64,000 nucleotides of DNA from Albirhodobacter sp048262715 (GCA_048262715.1 JBLXEV010000006.1:1-64000); one strand, 5' to 3'. Positions 23,737-32,338 are shown, counted from the stretch's first letter. Notes: generated from the sequence alone by a model not told the origin. Numbers and translations: made by a program.

Positions 23737-26151
23737 TCAATGTGCGGTCGCCGAAGGCCCAGAACTGGCCGCAGCGCGCGCCGCTTGCGCCGCCGCTTCT
23801 TCTGCCGCCTCGTCCCACTCAACCGGCTCCGGCATCCGCGTCAGAGCAATCGGCAAGACTTCAGTGACATGGCTGACCGGAATGATTTTCAGCCCTTCCT
23901 TCACATTGTCAGGGATCTCGGCGAGGTCTTTCTCATTCTCCGCCGGAATCATGACCGTCTTGATGCCCCCGCGCAGCGCCGCCAGAAGCTTCTCTTTCAA
24001 GCCCCCGATCGGCAGCACATTGCCGCGCAACGTCACTTCGCCAGTCATCGCCACATCGCGCCGCACTTTGATGCCGGTGAGCACCGAGACGATGGAGGTG
24101 ACCATCGCGATCCCTGCCGACGGGCCATCTTTGGGCGTCGCCCCTTCTGGCACGTGGACGTGGATATCGACACTCTCGAATTTCGGCGGTTTCACCCCGA
24201 TCTCTGGGCTGATCGAGCGCACATAGCTGCTCGCCGCTTCAATCGATTCCTTCATCACATCGCCGAGCTTGCCGGTGGTTTTCATTCGGCCCTTGCCGGG
24301 CAGTTTGAGCGCCTCGATCTGCAACAGGTCGCCGCCAACGGAGGTCCAAGCCAGGCCAGTGACGACACCAACCTGGTCTTCAGCCTCTGCCAGCCCGAAG
24401 CGATGCCGCTTCACGCCGAGATACTCGCCCACCTTCGCCGCATCAACGGTGATGTGCTTGGTCTCGCCCTTCGACTTGATGATCTCCGTCACCGCTTTAC
24501 GCGCCAGCTTGGCGATATCGCGTTCCAGTGAGCGCACGCCCGCCTCGCGGGTGTAATAGCGGATCACTTCGCTCAACGCGTCGTCGGTGATATCGAACTC
24601 GCCTTTTTTGAGACCATGGCCCTTGATCTGCTTTTGGACCAAATGGCCCTTGGCGATCTCGCGCTTCTCGTCCTCGGTATAGCCCGACAGCGAGATAATC
24701 TCCATCCGGTCCAACAGCGGGCCCGGCATGTTGTAGCTGTTCGCAGTGGTCAGGAACATCACGTCCGAGAGGTCATATTCCACCTCCAGATAGTGATCGA
24801 CGAAGGTTGCGTTTTGCTCCGGATCCAAGACCTCCAGCATCGCCGAGGCCGGATCGCCGCGGAAATCCTGCCCCATCTTGTCGATTTCATCGAGCAGGAT
24901 CAGCGGGTTGGTGGTTTTCGCCTTTTTCAGCGCCTGAATGATCTTACCCGGCATCGAGCCGATATAGGTCCGACGGTGGCCACGGATCTCGGATTCATCG
25001 CGCACGCCGCCCAGCGAGATGCGGATAAACTCGCGCCCCGTGGCCTTCGCAACCGAGCGGCCCAGCGATGTTTTGCCGACACCCGGAGGGCCGACGAGGC
25101 ACATGATCGGGCCTTTCATCTTCGAGGAGCGCGCTTGCACGGCGAGATATTCCACGATCCGCTCTTTGACCTTTTCCAGCCCGTAGTGATCGGCATCGAG
25201 CACCTTTTCGGCGACGAGAAGATCCTTCTTCACGCGGCTTTTCACGCCCCATGGCAGCGCCAGCAACCAATCGAGGTAGTTGCGCACAACGGTAGCCTCT
25301 GCGCTCATCGGGCTCATGCTTTTGAGCTTTTTCAGCTCCGCATCCGCCTTTTCCCGCGCCTCTTTGGAGAATTTGGTCTTCGCGATCTTGGCTTCCAACT
25401 CGGCCAGCTCATTGGCCCCGTCCTCGCCATCGCCCAGCTCCTTCTGAATGGCCTTCATCTGCTCATTCAGATAATATTCGCGCTGGGTGCGCTCCATCTG
25501 GTTCTTCACGCGGCTCTTGATCTTCTTCTCGACCTGAAGGACCGACATTTCGCCCTGCATCAGCCCGTAGACTTTCTCCAGACGCGCGCCCACGTCCAGC
25601 GTCTCCAGAAGCTCTTGCTTCTGTGCGACTTCAAGGCCCAGATGACCCGAGACCAGATCGGCAAGCTTCGCAGGCTCGCGGGTCTCGCCCACAGCCGCCA
25701 GCGCCTCTTCCGGCACGTTTTTCTTGATCTTCGCGTAGCGCTCGAATTCATCGGCCACCGAGCCGAGCAGCGCCGCCACGGTTTCCGCATCGCCTGCCTG
25801 CTCATCCAGCGTATCGGCCAGCGCCTCGAAATAGCGCGGGTTGGCGACAAAATCGGTGATTGTCACACGGGATTTACCCTCAACAAGCACCTTAACCGTG
25901 CCATCGGGGAGTTTGAGCAGTTGCAGCACATTTGCCAGAACGCCAACGCGGTAGATGCCATCCTCGTCCGGCTCATCCTGCGCGGGGTCGATCTGGCTGG
26001 CCAGCAGGATCTGGCGATCATTCGCCATGACCTCTTCCAGCGCCCGTACCGATTTTTCGCGCCCCACGAAGAGCGGAACGATCATATGCGGAAACACGAC
26101 GATGTCGCGCAACGGCAGGACGGGGAAGCTCGTGTCCAAAATATCGTTCAT
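23737..26151 (-). CDS. lon: ATP-dependent protease La (Lon)
   Basis: The cytoplasmic hexamer degrades misfolded and regulatory proteins. The 804 residues contain the N-terminal substrate domain (VLPLRDIVVFPHMIVPLFVG onward), the AAA+ module with Walker A GPPGVGKTSLG and Walker B LILLDEIDKM, and the C-terminal peptidase with the catalytic serine in PKDGPSAGIAM and lysine in GGLKEKLLAALRGG. The length is normal for bacterial LonA. GAGGAAAA precedes the ATG. A promoter with heat-shock features lies 70 bases upstream. Confidence 0.97.
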   Translation of the reverse strand: MNDILDTSFPVLPLRDIVVFPHMIVPLFVGREKSVRALEEVMANDRQILLASQIDPAQDEPDEDGIYRVGVLANVLQLLKLPDGTVKVLVEGKSRVTITDFVANPRYFEALADTLDEQAGDAETVAALLGSVADEFERYAKIKKNVPEEALAAVGETREPAKLADLVSGHLGLEVAQKQELLETLDVGARLEKVYGLMQGEMSVLQVEKKIKSRVKNQMERTQREYYLNEQMKAIQKELGDGEDGANELAELEAKIAKTKFSKEAREKADAELKKLKSMSPMSAEATVVRNYLDWLLALPWGVKSRVKKDLLVAEKVLDADHYGLEKVKERIVEYLAVQARSSKMKGPIMCLVGPPGVGKTSLGRSVAKATGREFIRISLGGVRDESEIRGHRRTYIGSMPGKIIQALKKAKTTNPLILLDEIDKMGQDFRGDPASAMLEVLDPEQNATFVDHYLEVEYDLSDVMFLTTANSYNMPGPLLDRMEIISLSGYTEDEKREIAKGHLVQKQIKGHGLKKGEFDITDDALSEVIRYYTREAGVRSLERDIAKLARKAVTEIIKSKGETKHITVDAAKVGEYLGVKRHRFGLAEAEDQVGVVTGLAWTSVGGDLLQIEALKLPGKGRMKTTGKLGDVMKESIEAASSYVRSISPEIGVKPPKFESVDIHVHVPEGATPKDGPSAGIAMVTSIVSVLTGIKVRRDVAMTGEVTLRGNVLPIGGLKEKLLAALRGGIKTVMIPAENEKDLAEIPDNVKEGLKIIPVSHVTEVLPIALTRMPEPVEWDEAAEEAAAQAARAAASSGPSATAH

Positions 26152-26223
26152 TCTTTTTCCTCACTGGCAGGAAAGCCCTCGCCCCGCTGAATCGCGGCAG
26201 CCGCGTCTTTCCCCTTCTCCCCA

Positions 26224-26252
26224 TATCTATGGTTCGATCCGCTCGGGTTCAA
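26224..26252 (-). promoter_or_regulatory. Candidate lon promoter, heat-shock-like
   Basis: On the minus strand TTGAAC (26247-26252), 17 bases, TAGATA (26224-26229). The -10 area reads CCATAGAT, which with TTGAAC also fits an RpoH (sigma-32) promoter with 14-base spacing. lon is a classic heat-shock gene, so this reading is plausible but untested. Confidence 0.5.
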
Positions 26253-26732
26253 CCATCCTGAGCTTGCTTGGTTGATTGGAGGTCGGCGGAATCGGCCGAG
26301 GCCGCTCTGGCTGGGTCGCTTTTTTTGCGCCTCGCCGCAGGAATTTCCATGGCTTGCACGGTTTCCGGTTAGTACAGAAGGGCAACAATGTCGCACCACG
26401 CCGCATTGCAGCATGATCTGAGACTTAGATCAAAGCCGCCAAAAATCATAGCATATCGCGCCCAGAATGGCGGCAACTCGCTCGAATACTGCGCAAAATT
26501 TAAAAAATCCGTCACATATCCTGCCTGCATTCTTCGCCGCCGCTCATCGCGAGTGGCGCGCAATATTCGCACTATATGCCGCGATGCGGCGCAACAATAT
26601 GACTCACTAGCCAAAAGAGTAGCTATACACGCCTAAAAATCTCCATAATCTAAGGGGATAGAAGCCTACATCTTAAAAGAAAAGTAACTGCCAGACGCCT
26701 AATACAAGAAAACGACGATCAGGAGCCAGCCA
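26253..26732. other. AT-richer intergenic stretch upstream of lon
   Basis: Together with the lon leader this is a 581-base gap. The middle part (26430-26650) is clearly less GC-rich than the surroundings and contains no credible gene; the short frame 26388-26636 (+) has no ribosome-binding site and an improbable composition. It may hold an unrecognised regulatory RNA or be foreign DNA. Confidence 0.4.
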
Positions 26733-26870
26733 ATGCAAGCAATCCACATCCGCAAATCCAGCGTGAAGCGCGAGACCAATAAATCGCCAATGGTCGCAGG
26801 ATGGTGGCTCGCCCCCGCTCTGATCGTATCCGTTGGCCTCTGGGCGCTTATCTTCGCGCTTGTCTTCTAA
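26733..26870 (+). CDS. Small single-span membrane protein (45 residues)
   Basis: The ORF has AGGAG seven bases before its ATG. It encodes a basic head, MQAIHIRKSSVKRETNKSPM, followed by VAGWWLAPALIVSVGLWALI and FALVF, one membrane helix with an N-in signal. This is the typical shape of bacterial membrane microproteins. No family is recognised. It stands alone between lon and the sensor kinase. Expression is not proven. Confidence 0.5.
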   Translation: MQAIHIRKSSVKRETNKSPMVAGWWLAPALIVSVGLWALIFALVF

Positions 26871-27041
26871 GACGTACAGACACGCGCGGGTGTTTGCTCG
26901 GGAAGTTGCCGTCTCCCTAAAGGCCATGAGGCCACTGCGGATATAGGTTAGCATCATCGCAAAGATTGCCTCCTGCAAAAGAGGCAGCTTCATTCATCCC
27001 TGCGGAAGCCGATGCCGCCTGCGACATCAGCAGTCCGCACG

Positions 27042-28397
27042 TTAGCGGGCCAAGCTCAGCTCGGCGCGCAAACCGCCCAGCTCTTCACTCTCGCCCAGCC
27101 GCAGCCCGCCGCCATGGCTCCGCGCAATATCCGCCGCGATCGAGAGGCCCAGCCCAACCCCCTGCCCCTTATTCTGATTTCGTGCAGGATCCAGCCGCGT
27201 GAACGGGCGCAGCGCGGTCTCGCGCATCTCTGCCGCAATCCCCGGTCCGTCATCCTCCACAATGATGCGAATATGGCGCTCTGACACGTGAACACTCACC
27301 TGTGCCCTTGTTCCGTAACGCACGGCATTTCCGATCAAATTTTCCACCGCTCGGCGCAGGCTGGCCGGGCGGAAACTCGCCTGAATGGTCTCATCCGCAG
27401 CGCTGGATTCTGCCACATGTAACCGCACCGCCTGCCCCGCACGCTCGGCATCCTCGACAATCTCGCGCACAAACGCGATTGGATCGCCAAGTTCGGCGGG
27501 GGTTTCTTGCGCATCGCCCTGCATGAACGCCAGAAACGCATCAATCTGCGTGCCCATTTCAGCCACGTCGCGCTCCATCGCAGCGACATCCTCATCGGGC
27601 GGCAGCATGGAGAGCCCCAAGCGCAACCGCGTCAACGGCGTGCGCAGATCATGGCTGATGCCCGAAAGCATCAAGGTCCGTTGCTCGAAAAACCGCTCAA
27701 TCCGCGCCCGCATCTCCAAAAACGCAGCACCCGCCGCCCGCACCTCGGTCGCGCCTTGCGGGCGATAGGGCAGAAGCTGGCCCTTGCCGAATCCTTCCGC
27801 CGCCCGTGCCAAACGCCGGATCGGACGCAATTGGTTACGTAGGAAGATGAACGCGATCAATGTCATCAACAGGCTGACCACCACCATCAACACCAAAAGC
27901 TGATGCGGATTTGAGGCCGAGACCCGCGCACGGGGAAATTCGATACGCATCGGGCCATGCACCGTCTGCACCACCAGCAAAACCGATTCCATTGTTTGGA
28001 GCTGAACGACATGAATCTCGGGAATCGCCGCGCGCAAAACCGAGATCACCACCTTGCCCGATAAATCGTAGAACCGTCGCTGATCGCCTTCCTTCTCAAT
28101 CGCACTGCGTTGGGACTCCGGCATTGGCAGATCCACCTGCAGCCCCAGCGGCCGCGCCACCAAATCGGCCGCCTGATCGGCGACGTCCAGCTCGGGCGCG
28201 CTATCGACGACATCAATCAAAAAACTGATCTCGCGCAGCATTGTGGCCGTCATCTGTTCGGTCACCCGCTCAAAATGCCGTTGGATAAACACCACCGAAA
28301 CAACAATCTGCACTGTCACCACCGGCAAAATCAGGATCAAAGCAGCGCGCCCGTACAGCCCGCGCGGCATGAACCGTTTGATCCAGCTCCAATCCAT
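27042..28397 (-). CDS. EnvZ-type sensor histidine kinase
   Basis: The inner-membrane kinase has two membrane segments (about 17-38 and 165-187) around a periplasmic sensor of about 125 residues, a HAMP domain (RNQLRPIRRLARAAEGFGKG), the phospho-acceptor H box LSGISHDLRTPLTRLRLGLS and an ATPase domain with LIGNAVRYG, EDDGPGI and GVGLGLSIA. The start at 28397 (451 residues) has AAAGG upstream; an in-frame start 15 codons earlier is possible. No response regulator is adjacent, so it is an orphan kinase by position; its partner is probably an OmpR-type regulator elsewhere. The signal is unknown. Confidence 0.88.
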   Translation of the reverse strand: MDWSWIKRFMPRGLYGRAALILILPVVTVQIVVSVVFIQRHFERVTEQMTATMLREISFLIDVVDSAPELDVADQAADLVARPLGLQVDLPMPESQRSAIEKEGDQRRFYDLSGKVVISVLRAAIPEIHVVQLQTMESVLLVVQTVHGPMRIEFPRARVSASNPHQLLVLMVVVSLLMTLIAFIFLRNQLRPIRRLARAAEGFGKGQLLPYRPQGATEVRAAGAAFLEMRARIERFFEQRTLMLSGISHDLRTPLTRLRLGLSMLPPDEDVAAMERDVAEMGTQIDAFLAFMQGDAQETPAELGDPIAFVREIVEDAERAGQAVRLHVAESSAADETIQASFRPASLRRAVENLIGNAVRYGTRAQVSVHVSERHIRIIVEDDGPGIAAEMRETALRPFTRLDPARNQNKGQGVGLGLSIAADIARSHGGGLRLGESEELGGLRAELSLAR

Positions 28398-28457
28398 GAC
28401 AAACCTTTCTTTGAGATGACGAAACCCTAGCTGCGGGTCCAAGGGGAGAAAAGCGAA

Positions 28458-29369
28458 ATGACGACCGAGATTGTAGAACTGACCGATGGCTTGCTCCGGC
28501 TGCGCGCCCCGAACCCGGGCCCGATGACCTTTAGCGGAACCAATAGCTACCTGTTGCGCGGCGGATCAAACCACGGCCTCTCACTCCCGCGCGGCGTGGC
28601 GGTGATCGATCCGGGGCCGGAGGATGCGGCCCATCTCGACGCCATTCTCCGCGCGCTCACCCCGTATGAGCGGATCACCCATATCTTCGTCACCCATGCG
28701 CATCTCGATCACTCCCCCCTCGCCCGCCCGCTCGCCCGCGCGACGGGGGCAAAGATCTACGCCTTTGGTCCCGCCACGGCGGGGCGCTCTGCGGTGATGA
28801 CCCGCCTTGCCGCAGAGTCCAATCCGGGGGGCGGCGAAGGGGTGGATGCAGGCTTTCTCCCAGATATCACCCTGCAGGATGGCGAAACGGTCACGGGCGA
28901 CGGCTGGTCCCTTACAGCGCTGCACACACCCGGCCATTTTTGCAATCATATGAGTTTTGCATGGGGAGATGCCCTGTTCAGCGGCGATCACATCATGGGC
29001 TGGTCCTCGACACTCATCTCGCCGCCCGATGGCGATCTGGGGGATTACTACGCGTCGCTCGCTAAAATCGAAGCGCGGGCCCCGAAGATCCTCTATCCCG
29101 GCCATGGCGACCCCGTAAGCGATCCGCTCGCGCTGATCGCGAAACAACGCGCACATCGCGAGGCGCGAACAGCCCAAATTCTCGATGCTCTGACGCAGGG
29201 CCCGTTGAGCGCCGAATCCATCGCGAGACGCATCTACACCGAGATTCCCGCCAAACTCCTCCCCGCAGCGACTCGAAATACGCTCGCCCATCTCATTGAT
29301 CTCACGATCAAAAACAAAATTTCACACGCAAAACCCCTGCAAATATTGAGCGAATTCCGCTTGTCATAA
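28458..29369 (+). CDS. Metallo-beta-lactamase fold hydrolase (LACTB2/BLACT_WH type)
   Basis: The 303-residue protein has the zinc motif THAHLDHS (about 79-86), a second site near HTPGHFCNH, SGDHIMGWSS, and the last histidine in ILYPGHGDP. A C-terminal winged-helix-like part (about 230-300) is the BLACT_WH feature of LACTB2-like enzymes. The family includes RNA endonucleases and other hydrolases; the substrate is not given by the sequence. It is divergent from the sensor kinase gene and close to, but separated by a tRNA gene from, the phosphonate cluster. Confidence 0.85.
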   Translation: MTTEIVELTDGLLRLRAPNPGPMTFSGTNSYLLRGGSNHGLSLPRGVAVIDPGPEDAAHLDAILRALTPYERITHIFVTHAHLDHSPLARPLARATGAKIYAFGPATAGRSAVMTRLAAESNPGGGEGVDAGFLPDITLQDGETVTGDGWSLTALHTPGHFCNHMSFAWGDALFSGDHIMGWSSTLISPPDGDLGDYYASLAKIEARAPKILYPGHGDPVSDPLALIAKQRAHREARTAQILDALTQGPLSAESIARRIYTEIPAKLLPAATRNTLAHLIDLTIKNKISHAKPLQILSEFRLS

Positions 29370-29398
29370 TTTTCTACGAAAAATCGCATAAAACCCTC

Positions 29399-29427
29399 TT
29401 GCGGCCCCCAAACACCACCGCTATACA
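29399..29427 (+). promoter_or_regulatory. Promoter of tRNA-Asn
   Basis: TTGCGG (29399-29404), 17 bases, TATACA (29422-29427), 11 bases before the tRNA 5' end. Confidence 0.65.
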
Positions 29428-29438
29428 CCCCCTCGTGT

Positions 29439-29513
29439 TCCGGCGTAGCTCAGCGGTAGAGCAGTTGACTGTTAATCAATTGGTCGTAGGTTCGATCCCT
29501 ACCGCCGGAGCCA
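29439..29513 (+). tRNA. tRNA-Asn(GTT)
   Basis: The 75-nt gene has acceptor stem TCCGGCG/CGCCGGA, anticodon loop CTGTTAA (anticodon GTT) and an encoded CCA. It is followed by a terminator and an integrase fragment. Confidence 0.97.
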
Positions 29514-29542
29514 AAATCATCCAACAAATTGATGGTATTGGC

Positions 29543-29566
29543 AAAAACACCCCTCGGGGGTGTTTT
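29543..29566 (+). terminator. Terminator of tRNA-Asn
   Basis: AAAACACCCC-TCG-GGGGTGTTTT, a 10-bp stem with a 3-base loop and a T tract. Confidence 0.8.
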
Positions 29567-29574
29567 GCGTGTGA

Positions 29575-29592
29575 GTGTGATACGTATCACAC
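29575..29592. promoter_or_regulatory. Perfect 18-bp palindrome GTGTGATACGTATCACAC
   Basis: The site is fully self-complementary. It lies between the tRNA-Asn terminator and the integrase fragment, where an operator for the integrase or an excisionase-type protein would sit. The binder is unknown. Confidence 0.6.
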
Positions 29593-29641
29593 CCCAAAAC
29601 GCCCGAAACCGAGCTCCGGTCCGCCTCTTTGAGGGGCCACC

Positions 29642-29875
29642 ATGGGACTACAATCCAATCTTTATCGTCGTGGCGCGGCTTATGTTTGGCGCAGGCGAAT
29701 GCCTGCCAAGCTCGGCGGCACAATGTTGCAAAGCAGCCTGCGAACGCATGACCCGTTGCTTGCGCGCCGTGTCGATGCAATCACTGGGTCCGGAGCAACG
29801 CAATGGGGCGCAACCCTCGGCGCGCCTCGCGAAGTGCCGCTGGTTTCCCGTGGCGTTTTCGGCGGGCTTTCGTAG
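29642..29875 (+). pseudogene. Truncated integrase (N-terminal fragment)
   Basis: The frame of 77 codons starts MGLQSNLYRRGAAYVWRRRM and continues LQSSLRTHDPLLARRV, the N-terminal domain (DUF6538 type) of tyrosine recombinases, much like the gene at 1-222. After residue 44 the sequence is unrelated and stops early, so no catalytic domain is present. It follows tRNA-Asn, the usual insertion place for such elements. It is read as the scar of an integrated element that has been lost. A weak ribosome-binding site (GAGGGG) precedes the ATG. Confidence 0.65.
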
Positions 29876-29898
29876 TCTAGTGCTGCGAAAGCCCTTTG
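29864..29898. terminator. Hairpin between the integrase fragment and phnM
   Basis: GGGCTTTCG-(13 bases)-CGAAAGCCC followed by TTT on the plus strand. It could end transcription coming from the left; on the minus strand no T tract follows the stem, so its role for phnM is unclear. Confidence 0.45.
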
Positions 29899-29907
29899 GA
29901 TCTGCCC

Positions 29908-31050
29908 CTACGCCACCCGAACCCCTTGTACCCAGGTGCCGCGCACACTGGCCGCCTGCCCGATCCGCTTGACGCGGATCACATCGGCGCGCGCGCCAAT
30001 CTCGATCCGGCCCCGATCCGCAAGCCCCGTTGCCGCTGCGGGCGCTGAGGTCACCGTGGCCACCCCGCGCGCGAGATCGCCCCACAGATCACCCAGCATC
30101 AAAGCCCCGCCGAGCAAGGCAGAGGGCACGTAATCGGAGGACAGGATATCCAGCAGATCCGCGCCCGCCAGCGTGGCCGCAGCGACATTGCCGGAATGCG
30201 AGCCGCCCCGGATCAGGTTCGGCGCGCCCATCATCACCGCGATTCCCTGCGCGCGGCACGCGGCTGCGGCCTCTTGCGTGGTCGGGAATTCGGCAAAACG
30301 CACGCCATGCGCCGCGCTGATCGCCACCTGCGGCGCGGTGGTATCATCATGCGAGGCCAGCACCGCCCCGAGCCGTTTTGAGGCTGCCACCGCCTCGCGC
30401 TCATGCTCGGCCCCGATGCGATCTGACAGCGCTTTGAGCGAGGCCACATGCGCTTCAAACTCGGCCTCATTGAGCCCGTATTTTCCCTGCACATATTTGC
30501 GCATCTGCGCGAGATCGGAAAACTGCCGCTGTCCTGGCGTGTGATCCATGAGGGAGACGATACCGACCCGATCCCCCACCTCGAACTTGCCCAATTCCTG
30601 TACCAAAGTCTCCGAGCAGATCTCCGCGCGCAGGTGCAGGAAATGGCTGATCCGCAGATGCCCCTTCGCGCGCATCGATAAGATCTCATCCGCCAGAAGC
30701 CGCGCATATTCGCCGTAATTCGACTTACTATCGGAGATGATCGACCCCACCCGCAGCGCGTCATACACGGTCGTGATTCCGACCGCCGCCAGCTCTGCAT
30801 CATGCGCGAGGATCGCCTGCGCATGCGGCCAATCCACCTTCGGGCGCGGCTGCAAATGGCGCTCCAGATTGTCAGTGTGCAGCTCGATCATCCCGGGCAT
30901 CACCAGATCGCCCGCGCAATCCACCGCGCCTTGCGGCACGTCGCTGCCGGTCTCAATGGCGGCGATCTGCCCGTCGATCATCCGCAGGCTGCCCCGCAAC
31001 ACCTCATCGGCCAGAACCAGATCTGCATTGGCCAGAATTGTCTCTTTCAT
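29908..31050 (-). CDS. phnM: Alpha-D-ribose 1-methylphosphonate 5-triphosphate diphosphatase PhnM
   Basis: In the C-P lyase pathway PhnM removes pyrophosphate from the ribose 1-alkylphosphonate 5-triphosphate made by PhnGHIL. The 380-residue amidohydrolase has the metal site MIELHTDNLERH (H58 and H65), the family motif LMDHTPGQRQF, AVLASHDDTTAPQV and MGAPNLIRGGSHSGN. It is a normal-length, canonical PhnM. It lies apart from phnGHIJKLN, with the divergent 2H-phosphoesterase gene in between, and so has its own transcript from the 86-base intergenic region that carries a Pho box. A second, divergent PhnM is encoded at 37793. Confidence 0.94.
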   Translation of the reverse strand: MKETILANADLVLADEVLRGSLRMIDGQIAAIETGSDVPQGAVDCAGDLVMPGMIELHTDNLERHLQPRPKVDWPHAQAILAHDAELAAVGITTVYDALRVGSIISDSKSNYGEYARLLADEILSMRAKGHLRISHFLHLRAEICSETLVQELGKFEVGDRVGIVSLMDHTPGQRQFSDLAQMRKYVQGKYGLNEAEFEAHVASLKALSDRIGAEHEREAVAASKRLGAVLASHDDTTAPQVAISAAHGVRFAEFPTTQEAAAACRAQGIAVMMGAPNLIRGGSHSGNVAAATLAGADLLDILSSDYVPSALLGGALMLGDLWGDLARGVATVTSAPAAATGLADRGRIEIGARADVIRVKRIGQAASVRGTWVQGVRVA

Positions 31051-31095
31051 TGCTGTCTTCCTATCTGCATCGTATTGGCCAGTCGGGCGCCGCTT

Positions 31096-31113
31096 TTGTC
31101 ATCGCCCTGTAAC
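31096..31113 (+). promoter_or_regulatory. Candidate Pho box between phnM and the DUF1045 gene
   Basis: TTGTCAT-CGCC-CTGTAAC matches the PhoB site (CTGTCAT-N4-CTGT[CA]A[CT]) in 13 of 14 informative positions. A -10 box about 10 bases downstream would put the start of transcription at or next to the ATG at 31137, so the DUF1045 mRNA may be leaderless. Confidence 0.6.
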
Positions 31114-31136
31114 ATTGCGACGACACAAGCAGGCCC

Positions 31137-31832
31137 ATGGAAAATTTCAAAAGATATGCCGTTTATTACGCCCCGCGTGCGGGGGCTTTCGCGGATCGCG
31201 CCTCGGCTTGGTTGGGATGGGATGCGGCGGCTTGCGCGCCGATTGCCCAGCCGGATCTGGCCTTGCCTGACGAGATCGCCCGTCCGATCGCAGTGCTGAC
31301 AAAAGCCCCGCGCAAATACGGGTTTCACGGCACGATCCGCGCGCCGTTCCGCCCGCGTGACGGGGTGAGTGAGGCCGAGATCCGCAGCCATCTGGCCGCG
31401 CTCGCCGCCAGCTTGCCGCCCGCCAAGATACCCGCGCTCACGCTGGAGGATCTGCACGGGTTCCTCGCACTGATCCCCACCGATCCGGCACCGATCAACA
31501 CGCTCGCCGCTGCTGTTGTTGAGGCCACGAACCCGCTGCGCGATGCGCTCACCGAGGCCGAGATCGCGCGCCGTCGCCCTGAGCGCCTCAGCCCGCGCCA
31601 GCGCGCGCTGATGGATCGCTGGGGCTATCCGTTCGTGATGGATGAATTCCGCTTTCACCTGACCCTGACGGATGCGCTCAAAGCACATGAGATCGCGCCG
31701 CTCAAAGCCGCGCTCACCGCGCATTTCGCGCCCGTGCTGCCCACACCCTTTGTGATCGAGGATCTGTGCCTCTTTGGCGAGGATGAGGTGGGGCGGTTCC
31801 ATCTGCTGCATCGCTACGCGCTCAACGGCTGA
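31137..31832 (+). CDS. DUF1045 phosphonate-operon protein, 2H phosphoesterase superfamily
   Basis: The 231-residue protein has the two H-x-T motifs of 2H phosphoesterases: H64-G-T66 in YGFHGTIRAP and H174-L-T176 in FRFHLTLTD. Such enzymes open cyclic phosphodiesters. The C-P lyase product is 5-phosphoribosyl 1,2-cyclic phosphate, which PhnP opens in E. coli. No phnP is present here, so this protein is the best candidate for that step; that is inference from fold and context. It belongs to the family found with phn genes. The 3' end overlaps the convergent phnN by 19 bases. Confidence 0.88.
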   Translation: MENFKRYAVYYAPRAGAFADRASAWLGWDAAACAPIAQPDLALPDEIARPIAVLTKAPRKYGFHGTIRAPFRPRDGVSEAEIRSHLAALAASLPPAKIPALTLEDLHGFLALIPTDPAPINTLAAAVVEATNPLRDALTEAEIARRRPERLSPRQRALMDRWGYPFVMDEFRFHLTLTDALKAHEIAPLKAALTAHFAPVLPTPFVIEDLCLFGEDEVGRFHLLHRYALNG

Positions 31833-32338
31833 AGCGCCGCCAAGAGGCGCTCGACACCCTCGGCCACGCTCGCGTCATTGATCACCGTCACTGCCTCGAT
31901 GCCCTCCGGCAAGTGATAGGCGGCGCGGTCGAGACGCGCCGCGATCTCGGATTTGGTCTCGCGCCCGCGCGCCGCGAGCCGCGCGGCCAGAACCGCTTGT
32001 GGCGCGGTCACGACGATCACCTGCAACGCCGGAAACACCTGTTTTGCCCGCAGCAATGCGCCGCGTGAGCCATTGAAGATCACGGTCTTTCGCGGATCGA
32101 TCTGCGCCGCCTCGATGCCGTAGCACAACCCATGCGCCTCCCAATCCAGCGCGAACTCGCCACGGGATTTGCGCGCGGCAAACTCCGCCACGCTCACCCC
32201 CTCAAAGGCCTCCCCCCCTGCCTCGGTTGGCCGAGTGATGACGCGGCGCACGAGGGTAACGCCCGCATGCCGCGCGCACAGCGCCTCCAGCAAAGTATCC
32301 TTGCCCGCGCCCGAGGGGCCGACGATGGCGACGATCAT
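31814..32338 (-). CDS. phnN: Ribose 1,5-bisphosphate phosphokinase PhnN
   Basis: The kinase phosphorylates ribose 1,5-bisphosphate with ATP to PRPP, linking phosphonate breakdown to nucleotide synthesis. The 174-residue protein has a P-loop, IVGPSGAGKDTLLEAL, a guanylate-kinase-like core with VIFNGSRGALLRA and a lid rich in arginine (RLAARGRETKSEIAARLDR). It is the last gene of the phnGHIJKLN unit; its ATG overlaps the stop of phnL (ATGA). The length agrees with the family (about 185). Confidence 0.93.
   Translation of the reverse strand: MIVAIVGPSGAGKDTLLEALCARHAGVTLVRRVITRPTEAGGEAFEGVSVAEFAARKSRGEFALDWEAHGLCYGIEAAQIDPRKTVIFNGSRGALLRAKQVFPALQVIVVTAPQAVLAARLAARGRETKSEIAARLDRAAYHLPEGIEAVTVINDASVAEGVERLLAALQPLSA

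Noticed and set aside
24616..26190. 524-residue open frame antisense to lon
   Set aside because: It mirrors the codon structure of lon, has an abnormal composition and no ribosome-binding site. Equally long antisense frames lie over fumC, proA, dnaB and radA, as expected in GC-rich genes.
28458..29369. MBL hydrolase as a PhnP
   Set aside because: Its C-terminal winged-helix part is of LACTB2/BLACT_WH type and it is separated from the phn genes by a tRNA gene and an integrase scar.
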